Below, piece after piece: positions 35,686-47,282 of a stretch of 64,000 nt of DNA (its first letter is position 1; every line of letters begins with the position of its first letter). This stretch comes from Antedon bifida. Taxonomy: Eukaryota; Echinodermata; Crinoidea; Comatulida; Antedonidae. Under the pieces are notes generated by a model, which was not told where the DNA came from, did not search any database, and worked only from the letters and a program-made list of their open reading frames with translations. The position numbers were made by a program, and so were the translations under genes. The stretch covers positions 29,245,820 to 29,309,819 of the forward strand of contig OY727096.1 in NCBI GenBank assembly GCA_963402885.1, given 5' to 3'.

Positions 35686-35733
35686 CCACAGCCGAACAGC
35701 TAGGCTAGACAAGGCCCAGCTGTTCGGCTGTGG
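35686..35733. repeat. Perfect 16-bp inverted repeat (hairpin)
   Basis: CCACAGCCGAACAGCT (35686-35701) and its exact complement AGCTGTTCGGCTGTGG (35718-35733) flank a 16-nt spacer. It is GC-rich against an AT-rich background. Confidence 0.8.
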
Positions 35734-35739
35734 TAGGTA

Positions 35740-38080
35740 AAAACGCTCTTTATTTTATCATTTTATCTATTTAATAGTTTATACAGATATAATAGATATA
35801 CATAAAATGTGTACATATACATATACACCATTAGGCACTGCCTATTGTACATTAAATATTAAAATTGAAAACGAAACTAACCATAAATGAATCTACGAGT
35901 TGAGTTAATGCGTTCGTATAATTTCTAAAGCATTACAAAATATAAATGCAAGCTATTTAAGGAACGAGAATAATGTTTATGATTCTGCAAAAAGGTTTCA
36001 ATAAACGTGACCTTAGGCCTATTGACATTCCTTTATAGACATTTAAATTCATATCAAAATAAAAATAGTTGCAAACTGCATCACACACAATTACACTTTT
36101 CACGTGAAAAGAAAAATGCACAGACCTTTCACGGGGTAGTATGCTTATGAGAGATTTTGACAATTTTGATATAATATAATACTAATAGTGATCTTCGTCG
36201 ACGCGCGAGTACGCAACTCCTAATTCGATACAGTCATTCTGCGCATGTTTCTTAGCTGGTCATTCTGCGCATGTTCATAAGCTGATCATTTCGATTTGCG
36301 ACGATTAACGACCAAACTACGTCATGTTAGTCTATTTTGCGCATGCGGAAATACATCGCGTATCCTCTCTCCTCACCTCTCGACACTGGTTTGATGGTTG
36401 AGGTCCAGACGACCACCGACGACACATCGATTGACCTGACCTAGGTTGGTCGTCTGTCGCAAAACGACAGCTCCCTAATAATATATGGAGAACTGAATAA
36501 TGCATTTTGGAATCGACAAAATTCTACGTAGTTGCGTTGTGAAAACAAAAGTTCGGTAATGTTTAGATAGCATGCGGAACTACTTTATTACATACATTGA
36601 AGCATTCTTTTATTCAATGTCTACAGTTGATAGTAAACAATAAAAAATATCAATAAGTATGATTACCACGTATGTGGTCATATTCATTTGAAATTGCAAC
36701 ACATAAAATCAAACTATTTAACGATATATCCGACAGTTAATCTAGAAAACACTGACAAACAACGTATTTATTGTTATCTTATTGTTAGTAAGTAGGCACT
36801 TAACATTGTATTCCTTTCCATGTAACTGTAATTGGATATTTTACAGCATCACATCAAATTAAAAAAGCACAGGCGTGTCAATCAAAGGTGCCGATGCATT
36901 TATTAATTTTCATAAGATATACAAATTGATCGTTCGATTATTTACGACGAACATGGGAAATCATGGATGAGCTCGAAGGGAGTTTCGCTCTCTTTCAACA
37001 TACAAAGTTTGTAAATATGTTGTGTAAGAGAAGTGAACAATAATAATCTTATTTGTTCAATTAATTTCAAATATATCCTTAGTTGACAACAGTTTAATTG
37101 CTACCCTGATAAAGAAAAACAATAATATCAAGACACTAAGTTCAGGGAGAGACTACAGTTGAATTACCTCTAGACAGCGAATAAAGTGTATCTTTACAAA
37201 CAGGGATGTTTTACCTCTTAGAAGAAGTTCTTGCAGATATAGGACCACATGAAAGAAACCTAATATTTGTTTGTATTGATTTACATATTTCATTAAATCA
37301 TTTCGATTTAAATCATTAATTTGTTTGCTTAGTAATAGTAATGTAGACATTATGTTCGGTGGTCGCCTACAGGAGGTTTATCATAGGCCTACAGCACCAA
37401 ACGGTAAATTGGCAGTTATTATGGAGATCACATAATCAGAGGTATAAAAATAATTATTTTATACCTCCTTAGTATAATAAAGGCACCACCAACTAGCACT
37501 ATGCTGGTTAGATGACGAAAAAACCAAGAAGGATTTAAATGATTATCACAAGGCTTCCACTATTACGAGAGATTTTCTCTCAAATGCATACTGTACATCT
37601 TCTTCGACAGCGGGCGTTGTTCGATTACAAAACACGAAAAAAAAATTAATATTAATGGATAGGCGGCGCACTTTTACATTGCGTAGTGAACGTTCAAGGA
37701 CACAGCAGTATGAACGTTGACAGAATAATTCATGATTTCAATTATCGTATACAATTTCAGATTTATTTCTTTATTTACTTCAAACTCAATTGCCCAGAGA
37801 GCACTTATAATAATCCATGAGAGAAATATTCATAAAAACAATAGTTGTTTATTTTTTTTTTTCAATTTTAATAATTCAATGCGTAACAATTATCGTCAGT
37901 AACACGCAGTAACTATTTAAGGGCGTTCAAACAATAAAAATGTGCACGGTATGACAATAGACATTTGTTTTGCTTAATAATTATCTATGCTATAGGACAA
38001 TTGATATACGCCTATCTCCTACATTAAAGGGAGGCATAGAAAAAAGTTAAACCATTTAACGTTAAACCATCGCAAAGCTT
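35740..38080. other. Intergenic stretch, no gene seen
   Basis: No gene recognised. TCATTCTGCGCATGTT occurs twice 30 bp apart (36234 and 36264), with GCGCATGCGG at 36340. These resemble NRF1-type sites, but no adjacent gene was found. A palindromic TATACCTC/GAGGTATA pair lies near 37440-37470. Confidence 0.35.
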
Positions 38081-38082
38081 GC

Positions 38083-38330
38083 TTTCCACTAGGACGCAAC
38101 ACAAAGACCTAAGCCGCAACGCAAGCGAATTGACCAATCAAAAGTGATGGATTATTCGAACTGTCGCGTCTTAGTAAAAACCAAGCTTTACCATGACGCA
38201 ACGCATGGAAGGGCATCCCAAGTTATTTGACAAATCACAAGAGATAGATAATCCAAACGATCGCTTGCCATTGGTCAATTTGATTACGTTGGGCGTAAGC
38301 CCTCTCATTGCGTGCTACTGTAGTTCTCAC
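38083..38330. repeat. Copies of the GGTTCCC...GACGCAAC MITE family
   Basis: CCACTAGGACGCAACACAAAG and AACTGTCGCGTCTTAGTAAA bound one copy. A second, degenerate one follows (GACGCAACGCATGG, ATCGCTTGCCATTGG, TTACGTTGGGCG). Confidence 0.5.
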
Positions 38331-38339
38331 AAGAAAAAG

Positions 38340-39650
38340 ATAACAAAAAATGTTGTTTATTATAATGTATACATAACAATATATTACTCATGTCAAATAC
38401 TTTTAGATTGTGCAATTGTGTGAGGCAATAACACTGAGAGTTTTAATAAGAAGCATTAAGGGAGTGCATTTCCTTCCGTCGTCAAGAAACCAGGTCGAGC
38501 GTAATTAAAAAAACTTCCTTAAATCTTCGGGTATTAATTAATGCATACAAAACGGATATAACAAGATAATAGGAAATCATTGGTCAAGGTGTTATCTCAT
38601 GGTATTGGTAAAAGGAAGATTGGGCCAAATTACCACAAACACCCAAAAACACTGAACTAGATAGAAGGTGAGTCATGTAATGCATTTTTCTGTCCATTTT
38701 TATTAAATATTAGGAAAGAATATGTATCGGATTTGAATTCATACATAGTAAGAAAATAGGTACTTTGCAAAAAAGTCTGAAAATAATATAAATGTCTCTA
38801 TGTGAAACGGGTCATAGGTCATTGCTTATTGAAATTTAAAAAAAACCGAAGGTCTAACTCTATACTATACTATATATTTATCAACATTTTAATTAAACAA
38901 AACAAATGTAAATCGCTTAGAAATTCTGAACGAAATATAAAGATAAATTAAATATCAAGGAATCTTTAATAATTTCAATAAAAATTCACTAACATCTATA
39001 AATCTCTACCATATTTCATGTAGATTATTTTTATTTATGTTTTGTTGATTTTTTGCACTCTGTATCTTTGAACCTAATGCAAGTTTTTTTATAGGCTCTG
39101 TAATTCAATTTCAGTAAATAATATTTCATGTTTATTTACAATTGCAGTAAAATAATTTACAGTTTGAACTTGTGTTTTTACTTAAGTGTAAAGAAAGTCC
39201 CATAACCGAAACTCTAAACCAGAGTCTAAATCTGCATACTATCCTAATCTCGTTAAGACTGTCTTAAGAGGAAGAAACTTTAAAATATCAAATAAGAAAC
39301 TCCAAACTCGCCAGCCAATAAAACTGCAGACAACATAGTACAGGTGTTTTACTTTTAAATATAGATTACCTACTTTGAATTCTTTAGAACCCCTCCTCTA
39401 TGGTACTATTCAGGGAAAACCCTAAGGAAACACCGCCTGTGTACGCCAACCATGATAACGTGACGTCTTTAAACATTTAAAATAAAGATGAATAAAACAA
39501 AACTTTTAAATAAAATCTTCTTTGTTCTTTTAAAATGTTATTTTCCACACCAACACGAGTCATTTCTACTAATAGAAATTAACTATTGTGTTATGTGGAC
39601 AGTTTAAAAATAAATACAAAATAATATTACTAGGTAATAAAGTATTGTAC
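38340..39650. other. Intergenic stretch, no gene seen
   Basis: AT-rich sequence; nothing recognised. Confidence 0.35.
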
Positions 39651-39658
39651 TAAAAAAG

Positions 39659-39752
39659 AACAAGGCCATATACTGTACATGGCTGCAGTCGCGTGCTCAA
39701 GTTAGTGTTTACCGACCAACCGACCGACCGTGAGCTGTAGAGTCGCGACTAA
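39659..39752 (-). repeat. Copy of the AGTCGCGTG/GGTC-core MITE (inverted, short)
   Basis: AACAAGGCCATATACTGTAC is followed by ATGGCTGCAGTCGCGTGC, a short (CCGA)n core and TGTAGAGTCGCGACT. It is the complement-orientation counterpart of the element at 41032. Confidence 0.7.
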
Positions 39753-40328
39753 AAATTGAAAAGGATGCGCTTGATATAAAGATAAAAATTAATTCAATGT
39801 TACAAGGTTGTGTGTAGGAAAAGGAGTTTCAGGTGTGGTGCTCGGAGATACGAAATAATATATGAAACCAACATATAGATTTAATATGGTACTAAAATAA
39901 GCCTAGTCTACACTCAAACTTTTGTCTGTAAGAAGCACGTGCAAACTCTTAGTACAGCTTGCAAATAAAAGTTTGATAGTATAGGCCTACTGTACGGTAG
40001 CCGAGTCTACACAAGAAAGCTGTATTCAGACTTTTGTTTTGTAAACTGCGAGTTTAAAAAAAAAATTTTAAAGAATTTTAAAAATGGAAATTAATTTAGC
40101 TTGGAGCAATTAAGACAATAAAACAACAAGGAATATACAGATATTCCGTTACACGTGCTAAAAATGTCACTCGGTATCAGAAACTTATATCATAATATTT
40201 TCTTTTAATTAATTAGTTTTATTTATCCTTTTGTTGTTTTTCGACGGCATCGGTTTATCATATTAAATGTTGGAACATGAACATAGTTACATGGCTGCGA
40301 CTAAAATTGATATTAAGTTCATACTGCG

Positions 40329-41333
40329 ACATTATAAAATTGAATAAAAGAGATTTACACTGATTACTTAATCGTACGATTTGAGTTTAGAGGTAAGCGG
40401 ATTACTTTTCAAACAAAGGTTACGGTATGTAACCTGTTGATGAAATTTATTATTAATGGGACGTGATATAATTTTTATTTTTAATTCATTTAAAATTATA
40501 TATTTTTTCTTTCTTATTCTTTCTCACATGTCTCATGATATAAACGAACAATTTCTTTCTATGTAAATGTAACCGTAAATTTCAGTTATTAAAGTCTTTA
40601 ATTATCGAACAAAATGGTCGTAAATAGCCTAAATTGAAAAAAAAACAAGTTTAAAAACTAAAGATTGTTTATCAATTTTTATCTAAAATAATTTTCACTA
40701 ATGGTATGATACTAGGCCTACAGGTTAAAATTATGAAATTAATTAATTATTAGGGGAAAACAGAAAATAATGAAAAAAGGAAAATGTTTAGAAATTATGT
40801 AATGAAACATTGAATAAATAAAGGTGCTGGTGAGCTACAAAAGATAAAGAAAAAGATTGTACATACATTGTACAGCTAATACAGTTCAGTTTTTCTGTTA
40901 ACATTGCTTACTTAATGTGTTTCTTTTTCTTGTAAACCAATAACGGTACTGTATACAGATTATAAAATAATACATTATAAATGGTATAATATTCTCTGAT
41001 CGTAAAAATACAGTACGCATTCTTTCTTTTTAGTCGCGTGCAATGCGACTCTACAGCTCACTATGTCGGTCGGTTGGTCGGTCGGTAAACACTAACTTGA
41101 GCACGAGACTGCAGCCATCTATATGGCCTTGTTTTTATCTCGTTCGTGAAACAGTATTATAGTAACTCGCGACTTTGTCGAACCTTTCCTACTTCTAAGA
41201 TATTTAACTCTTTTCTCCAAATTCTTTAAAATCTTAGTTTCCTTTTATTCTCTTTATCGCGGTGTATATTTTTTTTTATTATTTATTTTTTATTTGATTT
41301 GACTGGTAAGTTTAGTTTGACGACTAAGTATAA
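40329..41333. repeat. Tandem duplication of 1005 bp, copy 1
   Basis: Every base reads the same as 41334-42338 apart from about three substitutions that I could spot (for example GATTTGAG against GATTTTAG). It contains a complete AGTCGCGTG/GGTC-core MITE at 41032-41133. Confidence 0.92.
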
Positions 41334-42338
41334 ACATTACAAAATTGAATAAAAGAGATTTACACTGATTACTTAATCGTACGATTTTAGTTTAGAGGTA
41401 AGCGGATTACTTTTCAAACAAAGGTTACGGTATGTAACCTGTTGATGAAATTTATTATTAATGGGACGTGATATAATTTTTATTTTTAATTCATTTAAAA
41501 TTATATATTTTTTCTTTCTTATTCTTTCTCACATGTCTCATGATATAAACGAACAATTTCTTTCTATGTAAATGTAACCGTAAATTTCAGTTATTAAAGT
41601 CTTTAATTATCGAACAAAATGGTCGTAAATAGCCTAAATTGAAAAAAAAACAAGTTTAAAAACTAAAGATTGTTTATCAATTTTTATCTAAAATAATTTT
41701 CACTAATGGTATGATACTAGGCCTACAGGTTAAAATTATGAAATTAATTAATTATTAGGGGAAAACAGAAAATAATGAAAAAAGGAAAATGTTTAGAAAT
41801 TATGTAATGAAACATTGAATAAATAAAGGTGCTGGTGAGCTACAAAAGATAAAGAAAAAGATTGTACATACATTGTACAGCTAATACAGTTCAGATTTTC
41901 TGTTAACATTGCTTACTTAATGTGTTTCTTTTTCTTGTAAACCAATAACGGTACTGTATACAGATTATAAAATAATACATTATAAATGGTATAATATTCT
42001 CTGATCGTAAAAATACAGTACGCATTCTTTCTTTTTAGTCGCGTGCAATGCGACTCTACAGCTCACTATGTCGGTCGGTTGGTCGGTCGGTAAACACTAA
42101 CTTGAGCACGAGACTGCAGCCATCTATATGGCCTTGTTTTTATCTCGTTCGTGAAACAGTATTATAGTAACTCGCGACTTTGTCGAACCTTTCCTACTTC
42201 TAAGATATTTAACTCTTTTCTCCAAATTCTTTAAAATCTTAGTTTCCTTTTATTCTCTTTATCGCGGTGTATATTTTTTTTTATTATTTATTTTTTATTT
42301 GATTTGACTGGTAAGTTTAGTTTGACGACTAAGTATAA
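41334..42338. repeat. Tandem duplication of 1005 bp, copy 2
   Basis: This is the second copy, in direct orientation and immediately adjacent. It ends at AAGTATAA about 45 bp before the neurotrophin-like start codon, so any promoter elements in the unit are present twice. It carries the MITE at 42037-42138. Confidence 0.92.
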
Positions 42339-42361
42339 TACTTAATTTTTCTTATTTACAG

Positions 42362-43940
42362 ACTTTTATTATCTAAACTCGCAAGATGAAAGTTACGGCT
42401 ATATGTCTTGTTATCATAGTTGTCTGTGTTGACTTCACTTACACATGCATTCGACAAAACGGGGAAGATCTAAATCTACATAGAGATGAACGGCAAGCTC
42501 AGAATAGACAACGAGCAAGAAATAGACGGAGAAATGTAACTCGTCAGGAGGAAGCAATGACGACAGAAAGAACATCGCCAGCGGTGACAATTATTGAAAT
42601 AGAAGAGGTTTTGACAGAAGATGAAATCAGCACGGAAGAAGCAGAACTGTTGATAGGGGACATTACAGAAGATGGTAATGTTACATCAATAGACGATGAA
42701 GATATTGAGGATATTGATATCATTATAAACCCAAATAATAAGAGGAGGTGCAAGGTTAACGCTATTACACCACTGGACACTGAACAGAAGTCAACTTTGG
42801 TAATACATTATTTACTACTGTTAATTTTACAGAATGTGTAATAATTAACGATAATTTTTAATCATGTTTTCAGTAACTTTCTACTTTACAATCACTATTT
42901 TTTATAATACATTTTGTGTTGACCTCTTCCCCTGCCCAAAACCTTTTTGTTTTTAGATCCAATTTGTGGTCAAAGTGGATAACTATTATGTAACATTAAA
43001 ATGGCATATTCAACAACAAAATTTAAAAATTATTTTTCAGGGGGACAATACATCTTTAAATACAAGTATTATATTGTTACAAAATAACATGAGAACAATC
43101 CTTTGTTTTAATGTTTTTATTTACAGAAAAAGCACGAGAGAAAGATTAAAGTTTTGGAAAGAAATCACAGAGTTCTGAAAAAGGTGAATGCAAAACGACC
43201 AGTTGTAAAGTTGTCAAAAAGACAGAGAATCGAAGTGAAGGCATATCTATCAGGAGCTTTTATGACAGAAGACTCTTTACCAGAGATACGTGGCGGAGCG
43301 GTCGGTAACACGTCAGATTCACGACGAAGACGTGGTAGTTCATACAGGGTTTGCGAACCAGTCTACAGCTGGAATAATATCTTCATAACAATTGACTCAA
43401 ATGGAACACTAGTACAAGTCATTCAGGTAAATTAAAAATGAAATATGTCTCCTAAATCCGGGATTAAATATTGGTAATCAACCAAGGATATGCCACTCCA
43501 AAATGTTGGTAAATATGAAACGTAATCGTGCAAACATTTAAATTGATATAAATTTATGTTACAATTTTTCATTTTTGTTTTGGAGTTAGTAGAATACATT
43601 TACATAGTATTCATTGCTTAGGCCTACATTAAAAAAACTGTACAATTATTACTGGGAACGTTGGCGTCTGTAAACTCTGGACCAACTCACCACCTTACCT
43701 TAGGTAAAATATATATAATTATTTGTTCCGTTTAACATTGTTTTCCTAAAGCTTCAAGAAGACGAAACCTATCAGTGGTTCATGGAAGAAACCTGTCAAT
43801 CACAGATCAGCCGTGTCGTAAATGCAGCTTGTGACGAAGCAGAAAGACTCCATCTTGCTTACGTCATCAACCTTACAACCGGAAACATAGAACAGACATA
43901 CGTGGTGGTATACTGTTGTGTGGGCTCGTCGACGAATTAA
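42362..43940 (+). CDS. Secreted neurotrophin-like (NGF-family cystine-knot) prohormone, three coding exons
   Basis: The coding exons I read are 42386-42799, 43127-43426 and 43752-43940, all joined in phase 0, giving 300 residues. CTTATTTACAG before 42362 suggests a 5' UTR intron. Residues 1-20 are a signal peptide. Residues 25-200 form a charged propeptide with an acidic run (about 73-113) and N-X-T/S sites. Arg204-207 is a furin-type site. The 93-residue mature domain starts with YRVCEPVYSW, has a Thr-Ile-Asp-Ser-Asn-Gly turn and Val-Gln-Val strand, then TYQWFMEETC, and ends VVVYCC. This matches the order VC..VSVW, D..G..V.V, QYFFETKC and CVC of vertebrate neurotrophins. Cysteines 214, 253, 265, 293 and 294 fit knot positions I, II, III, V and VI. 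Position IV and roughly 12 residues around it are missing, and the last two are adjacent. It could instead be another cystine-knot ligand, but the overall fit favours neurotrophin. Confidence 0.75.
43000..43066 (-). mobile_element. Fragment of the piggyBac-type MITE in intron 1
   Basis: AATGGCATATTCAACAAC to GGGGGACAATACATCT, followed by TTAA, is the reverse complement of the left end of the element at 10543. Only one terminus is seen. Confidence 0.65.
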
Positions 43941-44209
43941 CGGTTCATGAAGTGTAATCCTACCGACACTTTCTGGGGTTCAACCACGAAACTACTACTG
44001 AAAACAGACCTCAACCAAATAATGATAAAATCTATTACGGGGCGCCGTTGGAACATTGTTCATGAAAATGTCATTTTAGAAGGCCTATTTTTAAAAACGG
44101 CGCCACGTAGCAGACAGACCCTCTTTAAAAATATGGACAAAATGTATCAAATTATCTCAATTACTGTGTACCATAACTATTTGTTTTATTGTTGCATATT
44201 ATAGTAATA

Positions 44210-44325
44210 CTTTCCACGTTGGCTCAACGCAATGACGTAATGACTACTTTTGCTTGTGATTAGTCAACTCGCTTGCGTTACGCCTACGTCGTTTTGTTCC
44301 GTCAAGGATAGCAGCACCAGGCTTA
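44210..44325. repeat. Degenerate copy of the GACGCAAC MITE family
   Basis: It contains GCTCAACGCAATGACGTAAT, TTGCTTGTGATTAGTCAACT and CGCCTACGTCGTTTTGTTCC in the family's order. Confidence 0.4.
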
Positions 44326-44329
44326 AGTA

Positions 44330-46320
44330 TTAATTAAGGAGTAATAATCTATAATCTACTACAAATCTTAATTTACTTTGATATTAAATTTTAGACATCT
44401 ACTTGCTTAGTATGTATCTTCTTGCAATGCAAGATTTCAATTTTTATACGAAACCCAATATAACATTTCTAACAATAAACATTTAGTTTTTCATAGTTGT
44501 GTTGAATTGTTTCTTTGTTATTTGTAGTACTATTGACAGATCCATTTTGATCTTCGGGTTAACCCATACTTCCAAATGGTTTTTGATCAATGTGTGGACT
44601 TGTAAATTAGTGATTTAAATATGTACAAATCAAACAATGTCTTAATATCAAATTATAATTAAATTATTCATAATAATTATTACATTATTGATAACTCAAA
44701 CAAATATTTACTACTGTACATTCATTAAAAAAATATGATTCATCTGAATATAATGCTTAAATTTAAGATTAATATGTTAAAATCGTTCATAAAATAAATA
44801 TTAAATATGAATTTAGTACAATTAACAATAAATGTAGGAACAAAAGTTTCACGAAAAATAGAAATGAGCTAATGTTTACGACAATAGGCGAATACAATTG
44901 TTAAAAAAAAATCTTACGTAAGCAATTTTATAGTTGTATTTATTATACGCAAGCATTTTATGCATGGACTCATAAACATTGTCTATAAAATTGTGAGTCA
45001 CTATGTGGTGAAAGAGTAACGTCTCTAAAGAATTATAAACTATACGAAATCTCTAAAACTTTTCTTGTGTTGTGTACATTATTTTTCCAATAAATACAGA
45101 ACAATACAAAATGTTGTCGCGAGGCCACATTCTTTATAATAATAACTTAATTTAAAAACGGATGCAACATTTGAATCACCAGATTGGTGTTTTTCACAAG
45201 GCCGTTACTTACTATAAAACTATTTACACAAGTTTTCATTTACAGTACATAATGACTAAAAAACTATACAAAAAGTGACACAACTGATACCAAAAAAAAA
45301 ATAAAAATAAAAAAAACAACGTTTTCAATTTCAAGTATATCTATTATTTAGTGATATATTATTTTTTTTAAATTTGTTTCTCTATAACTTTCAGGAATTT
45401 GACTGTAACAACATTCTTATGTCTCACCTTTTGGGTGAAATAAAATACTGTATATTATTATTAACGCAATTGCGAAAACATAGAATTCAACTTCTTATCC
45501 TCCATTAAAATTTACAAAAGAAATATCAAATTACATTAATGTGATCAGGGAATGAGTCTTTATGGATTTGATCGCCCACATTTTTGGGATTCGTGTCGAA
45601 GGGAGATATAATGACTGTTGTTTGACGTCACACTTTAATACCTTTATCATTCAACGATTGAATATTTAACCAATATAAAGCATATTTATATCAAGTTTAT
45701 TTTGCCATAGATCATCATAATTCTTTATTCACCAAAGGCAAAACGGTATAAACAAATAGCTTTCGCTAGTCAATGGTTTACACAACTATAATACTGTTCA
45801 GTGCAAACGATTTTGATAATATAATTATACAATAATGTAAGAAAAACACAATGACAAAAAGAAAGAAATGCTTGTCTCACCCAGAGAGTGTACTCTAAAA
45901 AGTGGCAAAATAAAAATTCATTTATAAAATTAGTAAAGCTAAAACCTGCAAAAGCAAAATCAAGTTTCTTAATATCTTTGCATTTGGTACTTTATTTACA
46001 CTTTATTACTTCTTCCGCAAGGTTTTTCCTTAATGTTTTCAGGTTTTGGTTAGAACTACATTATACCTATTCTATCTCCTAGTTTAAGAAACACACTGCC
46101 TTAAATGTACCTAAATAAAATAGTATAAATATACATATTACAGTAGTGTGAATAGGCTTAAATAGAATAACTTGAATCATTGCATTGCATAGGCTACATT
46201 CGAAAATTTCCTAATGATAGTATGTGGAACAAAATGGGATAAACGCCCTTGAAACTTTTTTTTCTCTCTTTCGTGGATTTAGCACACTTTTAATCATTAT
46301 TCCATTCCATGACAAAGATA
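44330..46320. other. Intergenic stretch downstream of the neurotrophin-like gene
   Basis: AT-rich sequence without a credible gene. An AATAAA at 44478 could end the neurotrophin-like transcript but is about 540 nt from the stop. Confidence 0.35.
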
Positions 46321-46322
46321 TA

Positions 46323-46890
46323 TGTAAGGTACGGGTTTTACCCGTCTCCTCGTAGTACATTGTATATATCAGCGTGCAGCCCTGTGGTACTTCGCAGTAA
46401 TAAGTAGTTCTTATTTATGATTATCAATTCTATTATGAAATCTATGTTTACTTCATTGATGATAGAGTTTTATGTTTACATGATGAATAATGTATTTGTA
46501 CTGTAGTTATTATCTAAGTTATGATGATATGATAGAACAAGGTATAATATGGTGCGGATGATTACACCGCAGGTAATTTGTAATTAGGACTAGCGCATTA
46601 CTACTGCGCGTACAGTCAGAACGAATCAAGAAGTATTGTGTGTTAAAGGATACCGTGTTGTGTTTGCAATAGGCAGAATAAAGGAACGTGTGAAGAAGGC
46701 GTATGTTACGCCATTTTACAAAGTGTATTTAAGCTTGGCATACCGGCATTTCTTGTCTTGTCAAGTTGGGGGTATTTAGTTTTTATAAGTTTTGTGGTTT
46801 TATTGCGATACTAGTTCCTATTCGATCTGAATAAATTTGTCATTGAAGATTACATCGTCTCTTTGGCTATTATTCTTCCTGTACTTTACA
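46323..46890 (+). mobile_element. 5' LTR of a Gypsy-type retrotransposon
   Basis: The 568-bp segment starts TGTAAGGTAC and ends GTACTTTACA, the expected TG...CA with a short inverted repeat. An AATAAA (46830-46835) lies near the 3' end. TGGCGTAGTCGGCAGG, a primer-binding-site-like sequence common in invertebrate Gypsy elements, follows two bases after it. No 3' LTR was found in the window, so the element is truncated or rearranged. Confidence 0.75.
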
Positions 46891-46908
46891 TTTGGCGTAG
46901 TCGGCAGG
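46891..46908 (+). other. Primer-binding site of the Gypsy-type element
   Basis: TTTGGCGTAGTCGGCAGG lies directly after the LTR's terminal CA. It is the position and type of sequence used to prime minus-strand synthesis from a host tRNA; I do not assign the tRNA. Confidence 0.6.
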
Positions 46909-47282
46909 ATAGGAACAACAGGATAGTATCCAACCCAAAAAAAACCAAAAAAACAAACAAAAAACAAACCCCCAGCTTGTACTAACACGTGGATTGAAAA
47001 GATGTTTGACACCTCTAAGAAGATTACGAACCAAACACTCGGTGATCGCTACTAACATCGGGCGGAACGTTTACATGTCACCAACCAAGGTATACTGAAC
47101 AACGAAAACCGATCAAGACCCTGACGTCCGAGGTTATACATTTGCAACCTTAGATTCAATGTTCTTACATGCATATTTGTTGTGTTTATAGTTCAAATTT
47201 CAACCATTTTTTTATGTATGTGGAATTTTTATGCAATATTTTTATGCTTGTATTCTAACGATTTTTGTCCCGCATAAATATA

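Noticed and set aside
36234-36360. Promoter with NRF1-like GCGCATG sites
   Set aside because: No gene could be found on either side, so the sites alone are not enough.
42800-42841. Extension of neurotrophin-like exon 1 to the stop at 42841
   Set aside because: The in-frame donor at 42800 and phase-0 continuity into exons with a knot domain make splicing much more likely than a 151-residue single-exon protein.
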